Translations under genes and position numbers: made by a program
In this document: one piece after another, positions 44,203-54,415 of the stretch
How positions within the stretch are numbered: the stretch's first letter is position 1
Layout of the letters: each line of letters starts with the position of its first letter
The notes under the pieces: model-generated
Database searches by the model: none
The model's input: only the letters and a program-made list of their open reading frames with translations
Told to the model about the DNA's origin: nothing
From: Palaemon carinicauda
Taxonomy: Eukaryota > Arthropoda > Malacostraca > Decapoda > Palaemonidae
DNA: 64,000 nt
Assembly: GCF_036898095.1 (NCBI RefSeq)
Contig: NC_090759.1
Location: 20,682,620 to 20,746,619, forward strand
Reading direction: 5' to 3'

Positions 44203-44807
44203 CAGTGAACCCTCGTTTATCGCGGTAGATAGGTTCCAAACCCGACCGCGATAGCTGAAAATCCGTGAAGTACGTACACCATATTTATGTATTTATTTAA
44301 CGTGTATATTCAGACTTTTAAAACCTTCCCTTTACGTAGTACTGTTAACAAACTACCCTTTAATGTACAGAACACTTAATGCATGTACTACAGTACCCTA
44401 AACTAAAACAGGCACAAATATTAAAGGCGATTTTATATCATGCGTTTCCTAAACACGCCAAAAAGCACAATAAAAAATGACAACCAATGTTTTGTTTACG
44501 TTTATCTCTGATCATAATGGAGAAACAAACGCATTTACACATCTGTGTATAGGTTAGTTTTTGCATCGATTATATTGATTATATGTTGATTTTGTTATTA
44601 CCAATGTTTTACTTAATCTTTCTTAGGACTTCCAAATAAATGAAATGAATGCCATTTACATTGTTTTTCTTTATGACGCCGCCTGAAACGGAAACCTTCC
44701 ATTTGTTTACTGTACGCTCCATCTTCGATCGTAATAAACAAACGAAGGCATTAAACGCGCATGATGAAAGTGATAAATAATGATATTAAAAGCTTTTAGT
44801 AAATATG
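44203..44807. mobile_element. pogo/Tigger-like DNA transposon end (candidate)
   Basis: Begins after TA with CAGTGAACCCTCGTTTATCGCGG, followed by 'ggttcca.acccgaccgcgat' and 'gaaaatccgtgaagta'. This resembles the terminal and subterminal sequence of pogo/Tigger-type elements, which insert at TA. No transposase is readable; the remaining ~500 bp is AT-rich. The right end is not seen; DIRS-C begins at 44808. Confidence 0.5.
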
Positions 44808-44974
44808 TTTTTTAAATATTTAACTTAGCTGGTGAAAATATATGTAGCTTACGTCTCCGACGGTCGACAGATTCCAAAAACTCGCGAGCGATCGCCATGA
44901 TGGTTGCGGGGTGTGAACACCAGCGCCGACTGTCGGCCAGATACCGCATATATTTCCCCAGGAATTCAGTTCTT
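44808..44974 (+). repeat. DIRS-C left inverted terminal repeat
   Basis: Inverse of 51162-51305 with ~5 mismatches, from 'ggtgaaaatatatgtagc' to 'aggaattcagttc'. The outer bases recur inverted at 51050-51060 in the internal complementary region. Confidence 0.92.
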
Positions 44975-45169
44975 CTCTGTCGGTTGTAATGACAGCATTG
45001 GTTCCGCTCGTGCTTAACCTCAAAGTTTTCAACTGATTGGTGAAGTACTTGTTCATGGTTTTATTGCTTTCGCTGTGTTGGTTTATCTTCGATAAAACTC
45101 TTGAATTACTTTTTTGATTATTGTTGCTGAACTTGGCTTTATTTTTAGACTTTCTTTGAAATTTTCACA

Positions 45170-47689
45170 ATGGCTGACCCTTCTCCTGTCTATCGTAAAT
45201 GTTCTAAAGACTGTAATAAACGTCTTCCTAAAGCTTCCATCGATCCTCATTCTATTTGTATTAATTGCCGGGGTAAACCTTGTCAATTAGGGGATCGATG
45301 TGAGGAATGTATTGTTTTGTCTGAATTCAAGTGGTTGGAGTATGATAAATATACTCGGAAACTCGAAAGAGATAGGGTTAGAAGAAGCTCTTCTAGATCT
45401 CAAGAATTTTCCTCTTCCCATGGCCCTGAACCTATTCCTCCTCCTGTAGTGGTAGTTTCAGAACCCCCTATTGGCACTAATGAACCTTCTATGAGAGATA
45501 TGTTAATGGCTAATCAAGCGTTGGGTGAGAAGGTCGAATCGCTGGCCTCGGACAGGAATCAACTTATGTCCGACGTAAAGATTTTGAAGGGTGAAAGTGA
45601 TAAAGTGAAAAGTGCAACAAATGTGTTTAGTGTTTTGCCGGAGGATTCGTCTGTTCGTGCTTGTCGCTTGCCTAGTCCGAGACCTCTTTCAGGCTCCACT
45701 ACCCCTGGGAGAAGGAATGTCGTAGGACCTAAGGGAGCGAGAGGCTTTAACCAACGAATAGACGTTCCCTCAAAGGTATCAGACGTTGCTCTTCAAGCAC
45801 GTCCTTACCATAAGACAGGAGAGACGAAGTTCTCCTCGTCACCCGATGACTCGTTTCTTAAAAAGTCTTGGCTTAAGGTTTCGAGACCGTTGAAGCGTAA
45901 GTTAGTTCCTTCAGGACAGGTCCAATGTCCTGGCTATAGTCATTGGGACAGCCCGGATCGTATTCGGTCATCGGAGGATAACTCTCCTTTTAAGCGCAAA
46001 CGTGACGTTGAGTTTGAGAGTCCCGTTCATTGCGATGACGTGCATGCACAGACGTTACCGACTTCACGATCTGTTTCGAGTGCTGTTGACCCTAAGTTAA
46101 GCGTCTTGCAAGATATGCAGTTTAAACTTTCCTCCTTAATGGGAGTTTACGATCATGTTCCCGTGCGTAAGGATCCTTTACTTGTGGTTCGTCACGGTAC
46201 TGGCAAACGTGATTCAGGTCTTCAACCTCCTAAGCGAGATTTGTCTCGTCGCTCTGACGTTATCCCTAATGTCAGCTTTGCGGTTAAACGTGATTCAGAA
46301 CGTATTTCCCGTCAGTCACGTCAGTCCCGAGACTTTGAACTTCAGTTTCCGCAGTCACAACGTGACGTTGAGCTGCAGTCGCCGCAGCCCCGACGTGACG
46401 TTCAACGGCCGACTCCGTTGACCCGACGTGACGTCGAACGTCAGTCTCCGCAGTCTCGTTTTGACATAGAACAACAGTCGCCTCTGTCCCTACGTGACGA
46501 TGAACGTCAGTCACGTCAATCTCGTCGTGTGATTGAACATCAGTCTTCGCAGTCTCGACGTGACGTCGTTCCCTCAACTTTAACTGCGGCTCATTTTCAA
46601 GTTGATATAGCCTGTCAGGCTTTACCGTCTCGTCATTCTGACTTTTCTCCGTCTCACAAGACTTTACCTTTGTCAGATGATGTGCCTTCTGAAGAAGAAG
46701 TTGATGATCCCCTTTCAGCTAATATTCCTTTGGGGATTCAGTCAGAAGAGGAGGAGCCTAGGGTTGTCCAACAATCCCTTGACTTTAAAAAGATTATGAA
46801 TATCTTTAGGGATGTTTTTCCTGATCATTTTGTAACTGCTGCTCCACGTTCGCCGCCGTCTGAATTTACTCTAGGCATGGCTTCTTCGACTCCTTCGTTT
46901 ACGAAGTTGGTTCTCTCTCGCTCTTCTAAGAGAGCCATGCGATTGCTGGGAGACTGGTTGGAAACCAGAAGAAGTTTAGGAAAGTCTTCCTTAGCCTTTC
47001 CCCCTTTTAAATTGGCCTCTCGCGCGAGCGTCTGGTATGACACAGGAGAAGTTCTCGGCTTGGGAGTTCCTACCTCTGCCCAGGGAGACTTCTCAAGCCT
47101 AGTAGACTCTTCTCGTCGTCTAGCCATGAGACGCTCGAAGATTTTCTGGTCATCCTTAGAACTGGATCATCTCCTTAAAGGAGTTTTTCGTGCGTTCGAG
47201 GTATTTAATTTTTTGGATTGGTCCCTGGGAGCCTTAAGTAAGAAGGTCTCTCCATCGGACAATGATGTTACTATTCAAATAATGTCATGCATGGACAAGG
47301 CCATAAGGGATGGCTCCAATGAACTGGCAGCTACGTTCACAGCAGGAGTTCTTAAGAAAAGAGAATCCTTGTGTTCTTTTCTTTCTGTAGGGGTTACCCC
47401 TTGTCAGAAGTCAGAACTTCTTTTTGCTCCCTTATCTACTACTCTGTTCCCTCAACATCTTATTAAAGATATCGCATCATCTTTTGCTCTAAAGGACACG
47501 CACGATTTGGTGGCCAAGACTGCGCGCAAGGTTTTACCTTCTTCTTATGCCGCCAAACCCAAGTTTGACACGCCAGCTGCAAGATTTATTCCTCCATTTC
47601 GTGGCAGAGCCCCCAGCAGGGGAAACACTCGTCCGGATAACAAACGAGGTAAGAAAAGAGGATCCAGATCCTCACGTGGCAGAGTCTGA
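45170..47689 (+). CDS. gag: DIRS-C gag-like protein
   Basis: Intact frame of 839 codons starting MADPSPVYRKC. The Cys-rich N-terminal module is conserved with DIRS-A (KASIDPHSICINCRGK, then DRCEECIVLSEF), followed by the same basic stretch (RKLERDRVRRSSSRS). The central region differs and contains about ten degenerate copies of an R-Q-S-P-Q-S-R-R-D-V-E-like unit (residues ~375-465; DNA 46290-46570). The C-terminal third (SLDFKKIMNIFRDVFPDHF onward) is close to DIRS-A, and the protein ends in a GKKRGSRSSRGRV basic tail. It overlaps pol by ~140 nt. Confidence 0.85.
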   Translation: MADPSPVYRKCSKDCNKRLPKASIDPHSICINCRGKPCQLGDRCEECIVLSEFKWLEYDKYTRKLERDRVRRSSSRSQEFSSSHGPEPIPPPVVVVSEPPIGTNEPSMRDMLMANQALGEKVESLASDRNQLMSDVKILKGESDKVKSATNVFSVLPEDSSVRACRLPSPRPLSGSTTPGRRNVVGPKGARGFNQRIDVPSKVSDVALQARPYHKTGETKFSSSPDDSFLKKSWLKVSRPLKRKLVPSGQVQCPGYSHWDSPDRIRSSEDNSPFKRKRDVEFESPVHCDDVHAQTLPTSRSVSSAVDPKLSVLQDMQFKLSSLMGVYDHVPVRKDPLLVVRHGTGKRDSGLQPPKRDLSRRSDVIPNVSFAVKRDSERISRQSRQSRDFELQFPQSQRDVELQSPQPRRDVQRPTPLTRRDVERQSPQSRFDIEQQSPLSLRDDERQSRQSRRVIEHQSSQSRRDVVPSTLTAAHFQVDIACQALPSRHSDFSPSHKTLPLSDDVPSEEEVDDPLSANIPLGIQSEEEEPRVVQQSLDFKKIMNIFRDVFPDHFVTAAPRSPPSEFTLGMASSTPSFTKLVLSRSSKRAMRLLGDWLETRRSLGKSSLAFPPFKLASRASVWYDTGEVLGLGVPTSAQGDFSSLVDSSRRLAMRRSKIFWSSLELDHLLKGVFRAFEVFNFLDWSLGALSKKVSPSDNDVTIQIMSCMDKAIRDGSNELAATFTAGVLKKRESLCSFLSVGVTPCQKSELLFAPLSTTLFPQHLIKDIASSFALKDTHDLVAKTARKVLPSSYAAKPKFDTPAARFIPPFRGRAPSRGNTRPDNKRGKKRGSRSSRGRV
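46290..46570 (+). repeat. Degenerate tandem repeats inside DIRS-C gag
   Basis: Repeats of ~30 nt built on 'cgtgacgttga.c.tcagtc.ccgcagtcccga', coding for R-R-D-V-E-x-Q-S-P-Q-S units. The repeats are present in DIRS-C only. Confidence 0.85.
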
Positions 47690-49640
47690 CTGCCCACGAC
47701 CTCAGACAGCGGTAGGGGCCAGATTGAAGAACTTCTGGCAGGCCTGGGAGAAGAGTGGTGCAGACCGGGAGTCAGTTATGTTACTGAAGGAGGGTTACAA
47801 AATACCTTTTGTAGAAAGACCTCCGCTTGTAAATTTTCCGATAGACCTCTCTCCTAGGTATCGAGAGGCGACAAAGAGACAGGCTTTGCGACATCAAGTA
47901 TATCTTTTGTTGGAAAAGGGGGCGGTGGTGAAAGTCTCGGACCTTCAATCCCCAGGCTTTTACAACCGTCTCTTCCTGGTTCCGAAGAACACAGGAGGTT
48001 GGAGGCCAGTGCTAGATGTAAGTGCTCTCAATGTGTTTGTTGTAAAGACAAGATTCACGATGGAGACTACCAAATCTGTTTTAGCAGCTGTGAGAGAAGG
48101 CGAATGGATGGTCTCTCTCGACCTGCAGGATGCATACTTCCACATTCCGATTCACCCAAACTCTCAACATTACCTGAGGTTTGTGTACAGGAAAGTAGTG
48201 TATCAGTTCCGAGCACTGTGCTTCGGCCTCAGCCCTGCTCCTCTTATTTTTACAAGGCTCATGCGAAATGTAGCAAGTTTTGTACATTTGTCATGGATCA
48301 GAGCCTCCCTTTATTTGAACGACTGGTTACTCAGGGCGTCGTCCCTTCATTGCTGTCTGGAGGACCTCAAATGGACGTTGGACCTGACCAAAGAGTTAGG
48401 TCTCCTAGTGAACGTAGAAAAGTTGCAACTGACTCCATCCCAGACAATTCTTTATTTGGGGATGGAGATAGTCGAATTTTTCGGGCTTTTCCGTCTCCCA
48501 CAAAAATGGAGCAAGCTCTGCTCAAAGTCCGTCACTTGCAAGAGAAAAGCAGTTGCTCTGTGAGAGTTTGGATGAGCCTCGTGGGAACTCTTTCATCGCT
48601 GGAGCAGTTTATCTCTCTGGGGAGACTCAACCTTCGCCCTCTCCAGTTTCACCTAAACCACCATTGGAACAAGGAGAAGGGCTTAGAGACGATCTCTATT
48701 CCGATCTCCGACTCAATCAGGACATGTCTAGCTTGGTGGGACAGCAACATCAGACTTCGAGAAGGTCTTTCTCTTGCGATCAAGAACCCAAACCATGTGT
48801 TGTTTTCAGACGCATCGGATTTGGGTTGAGGAGCGACACTGGACAATCTGGAATGCTCGGGTCTTTGGTCCACAGAACAAAAGAATCTTCACATAAACTG
48901 CAAAGAACTTTTGGCAATCCATCTAGCTTTAAGGAGTTTCGAGAGTCTGGTTCGGAACAAAGTGGTGGAGGTGAATGCAGACAATACCACGGCCTTGGCA
49001 TACATCTCGAAACAAGGAGGCACTCACTCCCACTCCCTTTTCGTCACCGCAAGGGACCTTCTCACTTGGTCAAAAGCTCGAAACATCTCTCTTTTGACGA
49101 GATTCGTGCAAGGAGAGATGATAGCGGACTGCCTCAGCAGAAGAGGACAAGTTATCTCCATGGAGTGGACGTTACACAAGGATGTGTGCGAGAAACTATG
49201 GGTGACATGGGGTCAACCCACCATAGATCTCTTTGCGACTTCTCTGACAAAGAGGCTCCCGACTTACTGCTCTCCAGTTCCAGATCCAGAGGCGGCCCAC
49301 ATAGACGCTTTCCTGCTGGACCGGTCTCACCTAGACTCTATGCCTTCCCACTGTTCAAGATCCTAAACAGGGTGATTCAGAAGTTCGCCTCTCACGAAGG
49401 GACCAGGTTGACATTGGTTGATCCCCTCTGGCCTTCGAGAGAATGGTTCACAGAGGTACTTCTATGGCTGGTAGACATCCCAAGAAGTTTACCGTTATGG
49501 ATGGATCTCCTGCGTCAGCCTCATGTAAAAAGATTTCATCAAAGCCTCCCCGCGCTTTGTCTAACTGCCTTCAGACTATCGAAAGACTCTAGAGCTCGAG
49601 GGTTTTCGAAGGAGGCAGCTAGAGCGATCGCGAGGGCTAG
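47547..49640 (+). pseudogene. pol: DIRS-C pol: RT, RNase H and C-terminal region (inactivated)
   Basis: RT frame 47547-48563: GGWRPVLDVSALNVFV, SLDLQDAYFHIPI (A) and CFGLSPAPLIFTRLM (B). Motif C reads LYLNDWLL: the first catalytic Asp is Asn (codon AAC at 48318-48320; GAC in DIRS-A). A small deletion near 48475 shifts the frame, which continues through RNase H (VLFSDASDLG). A TGA at 48827-48829 replaces the Trp of the GWGA motif. Later RNase H parts (VNADNTTALAYI, IADCLSRRG) are readable to 49366, where another indel occurs. The C-terminal region (LYAFPLFKILNRV, WPSREWFTEVL) then lies in the frame that leads into the recombinase. Confidence 0.85.
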
Positions 49641-50632
49641 AAGATCCTCTACCATCGGGATCTATCAATCTAAATGGGAGGTATTTAGAGACTGGTGCAA
49701 GTCCTCCTCTATTTCCTCTTCCAGTACCACTGTAGCACAGATTGCAGACTTTCTACTTTATCTTAGAAATGGTCGCTCTCTTTCTGCATCTACCATAAAA
49801 GGCTACAGAAGCATGTTAGCTTCAGTTTTTAGGCATAGAAATTTGGATCTGTCTAATAACAAAGATCTTCAAGACCTTCTCAAGTCTTTCGAGACTTCCA
49901 AGGAGCGTCATATTTCTACTCCTGCTTGGAACTTGGACGTGGTCCTTCAGTTCCTTATGTCAGGCAGGTTTGAACCGTTGAATTCAGCCTCACTTATGGA
50001 TCTTACGCTCAAAACTCTTTTTTTAGTGAGCTTGGCTTCTGCAAAAAGAGTTAGTGAGATACATGCTTTCAGCAAGAATATCGGCTTCTCCGCTAATAAA
50101 GCAGTATGCTCGCTTCAGCTTGGTTTTTTAGCCAAAAATGAACTACCATCTCGTCCATGGCCTAAATCGTTTGAACTTCCCAGTCTATCTGAAATTGTTG
50201 GGAATGAAGTTGAAAGAGTTGTGCCCAGTTAGAGTTCTAAAATTTTATTTAAATAGAACCAAACTGCTGCGAGGTAATTCAGAGGCTTTATGGTGTTCGG
50301 TTAAAAAGCCCTCTTTACCTATGTCGAAGAATGCGTTGTCTTATTTTATTAGACTTTTGATTAGAGAGGCTCACTCTCATTTAAGTGAGAATGGTCTAAA
50401 TTTGCTTAAAGTTAAGACTCATGAAGTTAGAGCGGTAGCAACTTTAGTAGCGTTCAAACAAAATAGATTCCTTAGAAGCATTATGGATGCAACCTTTTGG
50501 AGGAGCAAATCTGTGTTTGCTTCATATTATTTGAAAGATTTCCAGACTCTTTATGAGGACTGCTACACGTTAGGACTATTCGTAGCAGCGAGTGCAGTAG
50601 TGGGTGAAGGTTCTACCACTACATTCCCTTAA
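49590..50632 (+). pseudogene. DIRS-C tyrosine recombinase, frameshifted
   Basis: Recognisable from SRARGFSKEAARAIARARR, with IYQSKWEVFRDWCKS, IKGYRSMLASVF, Arg-I in ASAKRVSEIHAFS, the box HEVRAVATLVAF and FWRSKSVFASYYL with the Tyr. A 2-nt deletion near 50220 (after GNEVERV) moves the last ~135 codons to another frame, ending at 50632. Catalytic residues survive, but not in one protein. Upstream, compensating indels have put the pol C-terminal region and the recombinase in a single frame (48553-50232). Confidence 0.85.
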
Positions 50633-51019
50633 TCCCAATATCCTTTTATCTTCTCTTGAAATTTTTAATCTTATTTTCGGTTGTATGTGGAGACTAAGAA
50701 GTCTTCCGCAATCTTTTGATTTGGTGGGTGGTCAAAATATTGTTTCTTGAGAGCGCCCAGATTAAGGGTATTGATGAGGTCCTGTTGTAGGGGTGTTCAC
50801 CCTGATTATAACAGCTCCTGGAAGTCTTTCAGCATCCTGAGTGGATCGCTGGGCTTCGTGAGGATAGCGGACTAATGAGGCAGAGTAATCATCAAAGTCA
50901 GCTTCCTTATCAGGTACCTATACTTAAGTTTGTTTTTTGAATAATTTTCAAAAACTCTTGAGCGTATATTCCTTTAATGTTTTAATACTGGTCTCTACCC
51001 TCCACCATGGGTGTGAATC

Positions 51020-51117
51020 AGCTACATATATATTCACCGGCTAAGTTAAATATTTAAAAATTATATTTTCAATTTAAAATAAATTTTTGAATATACTTAC
51101 CCGGTGAATATATATAA
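51020..51117. repeat. DIRS-C internal complementary region
   Basis: Inverse of both outer ends joined near 'aaatatttaaaaa/ttatattttcaattt'; same design as in DIRS-A and DIRS-B. Confidence 0.9.
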
Positions 51118-51161
51118 TTAAAGGCCCCCCTTCCTCCCCGATAGAGACCCTACGGACTGAA

Positions 51162-51345
51162 AAGAACTGAATTCCTGGGGAAATATATGCGGTATCTGGC
51201 CGACAGTCTGCACTGGTCTTCACACCCCGCAACCATCATGGCGATCGCTCGCGAGTTTTTGGAATCTGTCAACCGTCGGAGACGTAAGCTACATATATAT
51301 TCACCGGGTAAGTATATTCAAAAATTTATTTTAAATTGAAAATAT
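51162..51345 (+). repeat. DIRS-C right inverted terminal repeat
   Basis: Inverse of 44808-44974 plus the right-specific outer extension (attcaaaaatttattttaaa...). Confidence 0.92.
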
Positions 51346-51356
51346 CATTTTTACTA

Positions 51357-51358
<2 letters not shown>

Positions 51359-51415
<57 letters not shown>
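51359..51415. repeat. (TA)n microsatellite
   Basis: About 28 TA repeats immediately right of DIRS-C. Confidence 0.96.
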
Positions 51416-51418
<3 letters not shown>

Positions 51419-51470
51419 GGGTGATTATTTTAAACAACTATCTTCGTTAAACAATCACCATCCTACAGGC

Positions 51471-52175
51471 TATTCTTGAAACAGTTGTTTGTTTATATTA
51501 AAGAAGTGTATAATAAGAAGTGTATTTCCTTTTTGGCATATTTACAGAAGCCTTTTCCTGTTGGTATATTTACTCAAGCATTTTTTACTTTGGTATATTT
51601 AGAATGTTTTTTTCATTTAGGTCAGTCCTGTTGGTGTAAAATCTGTGAAATAGGTAAGAAGGTTCAGTATAATACTGACCCTTCGTTTGCATTGAAAGTA
51701 AAATGCTTCAATGCTTTAGCTTTTTTACCCATCCACGATGTTGTTGATGGATTTGAACTTCTCTCTGATGATGAAGATCTACCAACAAAATTTATTACTT
51801 ATTTTGAGCAGACCTATATTGGTGTCCAACGTGGAAGAGGTGAATGGAGACGGAGAGTTGAACCTCTTTTCCCTATTGAAATGTGAAATGTACATGAGCT
51901 TACTCTAAATAACGTACCGAGGACAAACAATTATGTGGAAGGTTTTAATAGTGCTCTAAGAACGTCGTTAACAAGTATCCATCCAAATTTATGGACACTT
52001 TGCTCATCACTCCAAAAAGAGGAAGCTCTAACCCAAACTAAAATTATTCATTGAAGACGAGGAGACAAGGCTCAGAAAAGAAAGAAATATAAGTCGATAA
52101 ATCTTGTAGAAAATTATGAGCCATCATGCATATTAGAATTTCTAAAAGGTATAGCACATAACTTGCATGGTTAAA
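51471..52175 (+). pseudogene. Mutator-like (MULE) transposase, C-terminal remnant
   Basis: The reading contains CFFHLGQSCWCKICEIG, FNALAFLPIHDVVDGFELL, YFEQTYIG, PLFPIEM and, after an in-frame TGA (51884) where Trp is expected (EMWNVH in the family), NVPRTNNYVEGFNSALRTS and LTQTKIIH. P-R-T-N-N-x-x-E-G is the hallmark of the MULE transposase C-terminal region in animals. A second stop (~52054) and the absence of the N-terminal catalytic part make it a dead fragment. No terminal inverted repeats were found. Confidence 0.75.
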
Positions 52176-52223
52176 TAAATTTAATTTCTTTTGTTTGAAT
52201 TTTAATTTTGCATAGGTTGCAAT

Positions 52224-52503
52224 ACGAAATTGATACAATCAATAAATATTATTTTATGTATTAAAAATTATCTGTTTCCTTTACCATATGTATAACAGTA
52301 ATTTCAACCTCACTTTAAATGGATACAATCAATGACTATTATTTTATGATTTAAAAATTGTTTGTGTTTCCTTTCCCATATGAATAATAGTAATTTCAAC
52401 CTCACTTTCAATGGATACAATCAATAAATATTATTTAATGTTTTAAAAATTGTCTGTTTCCTTTCCTACACGTATTATAGTCATTTCAACCTCACTTTTA
52501 TGA
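52224..52503. repeat. ~92-bp minisatellite, three copies
   Basis: Three adjacent copies running from 'gatacaatcaat.a.tattat' to 'tttcaacctcactttaatgg', starting at about 52231, 52322 and 52413, about 85-90% alike by eye. AT-rich and non-coding. Confidence 0.9.
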
Positions 52504-52540
52504 TTAAACATACATGAAAGACGAGAAGTAGAAATTCTTT

Positions 52541-52602
52541 GTGGGTGGAATTTCTGTGGGTGAAATTTTCGTGGGTGGAATTTTCGTGGGTGGAATTTAC
52601 AT
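52541..52602. repeat. Short tandem repeat of ~15 bp
   Basis: Four copies of 'gtgggtggaattttc' with small variations. Confidence 0.88.
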
Positions 52603-52639
52603 AGCACCGACTATAGGCCCATAGAATATTGTCGTTCCC

Positions 52640-54250
52640 CTGTATATGCCGACTGCCCGGCACTGTTGACGACCTCAGGCAATTCAGTTAAAGAAAATTT
52701 TGTTGTCAACTTTGGAACTAAAAAGGACCATTATTTTGATATTAAAAAAGAAGTAATTTTGGCAACACAGGGAAACTGGAAATCCTGCTTGTTACACAAA
52801 TTCCTTCAGAAACTGACTATATTTTACATAGAATATGTGAATACTAATTAAAGAAATTAGAATGAGACTCAAAGATGACAAATGAGATTTTTGAATATCA
52901 TCTAATAATAGTGATGAAGCATTTAATGCAAGTTGTGACATTATGATTATTATAATTAACAATTTAGATATTAAAGGTTTTCTGTGTGATCGGGTACCAA
53001 AAGATCTAGACGTACAGACCTGCCGATTGGATTGATAGAGGTGTAGAGTTGGTTGTGCTCCCTCAGAGAAAGTCAAAACCACCAATTTAGCTTATTGCTC
53101 AGTGTAAAGGGGGTACAGGAAATTAATTTTAGATATGCAATTTCTTCAAAAGAAAGTAGGTACCATCGTACTGGGAAATATATCTCGGTTTAGAAAGAAC
53201 AGTTTCCTCATTAATGCCCAATCTGTTATATTGTCAACTTTAAAGACAGATAAGGATGATATAAAGTTGGATGTCAAACCACATCTAAACTTGTTATGGA
53301 AGGGGAGTAGTTTTTAATAGAGGCAGTTGAATTTATGAAGAGGAGATACTGGCCATGTGTCCATTAACAATGTGGAAAGTGCATAAAGTACCTTGAACAT
53401 CAATGATTATTATCCTTACTTTCCAGGATACTGATGTGCCTTTCTAGATTGACATAGAAAATGAATAGATTAAAGTTTGACCTATTAAACAGAATCCAAT
53501 GCAATATTTCAGTCGATTTAGATTTGGGCATCCTTCTAGAGTATGCAAAAAGAAAAAATGTGTATCACTTGCTCTGAATCCTACCATGGAAAATGTAACT
53601 TGAAGTCAGGTGTTTAAACTCCAATTTCAATCATAGTTCTAGTGACAGGAGCTTCCAGTAATATAAGTTAGAAGAGGCTGCCGGCCTTATAGTAATTTCA
53701 GTATCCAACATGTAAGTGTTGGGTATGCCAAGAAACTATTGAATAAATCAACAAGCTATGCATAGGCATTGAAATCAGGAGGAAAAATTTGGCAGAAGAC
53801 ATTCAACGCACCTTTTACTGCCAGTAGTTCCCAAAAAAGAAATATGCCATCTTCTGATAACATGCTGCATAATAGGGGAGGAATATTGCCTCCTAAGGCT
53901 TTGTCCCCCATTACAAATAGTAGTACTAACCTCTCTCAGTGTCTTTCCCTGATTTGATGGAGGTTTCACTTACAACAGTTATATCAGGTGCACCTGTAGT
54001 TGAGAAGATGCCGAAACTGGATAAATTACCACCTCTTAATTGGAAAAGAGAGAGACCTTCATCTCTCTCACCCGTTCCATTGGAAATACCAAAGTTATGA
54101 CATCAAATAGATATTATGTTTTGTCTGTTGGATTTTCATATCAACAAGAGAAGTGCTTAATTCAATAAAAATTCCAGTTGAGGTCCACCATCCCCCTCAT
54201 GAATTAGGTAATAAGAACATTGAAAATGCAAATGTAAAACCTAATTTATC
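52640..54250 (+). pseudogene. LINE-G ORF1 remnant
   Basis: Matches LINE-D ORF1 throughout in nucleotide order: the early TTSGNSVKENFV, RRM-like traces, zinc-knuckle traces near 53500-53640, and the Ser/Pro-rich tail near 53800-54070. Dozens of stops and frameshifts. It retains coding sequence (gaagaggctgcc) where LINE-D has its TAA at 25675, identifying that stop as secondary. Confidence 0.75.
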
Positions 54251-54415
54251 AAGACTCACTTAAGAAGCCTACAGGAAATAGCGTTAAATAAAAAACGGCC
54301 AATGGGAAGACCTCATATAAGATGTCTTCCAGAAAATAAACCATACTTTTTTCCTCCAGTTTGCAATGGAATTGTCAGAGTTTAATTCATGAGCATCCCC
54401 CCATAATTGTATATC

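Larger units (their letters stand above)
44808..51345 (+). mobile_element. DIRS-C: complete but inactivated DIRS-like element
   Basis: A 6.5-kb element with the full DIRS layout, related to DIRS-A/B (same MADPS gag start and 3' UTR words). By eye the terminal repeats differ at about five of ~143 positions (for example 'cggtcgaca' versus 'cggttgaca'), so it is older than DIRS-A/B. gag is intact. pol has a mutated YLDD, frameshifts and a TGA; the recombinase has a 2-nt deletion. Flanks are the pogo-like sequence on the left and (TA)n on the right. Confidence 0.93.

Noticed and set aside
51476..51886. Host gene for a 136-residue protein
   Set aside because: Sequence before and after the stop reads as MULE transposase (PLFPIEM, PRTNN..EGF); it is a transposon remnant.
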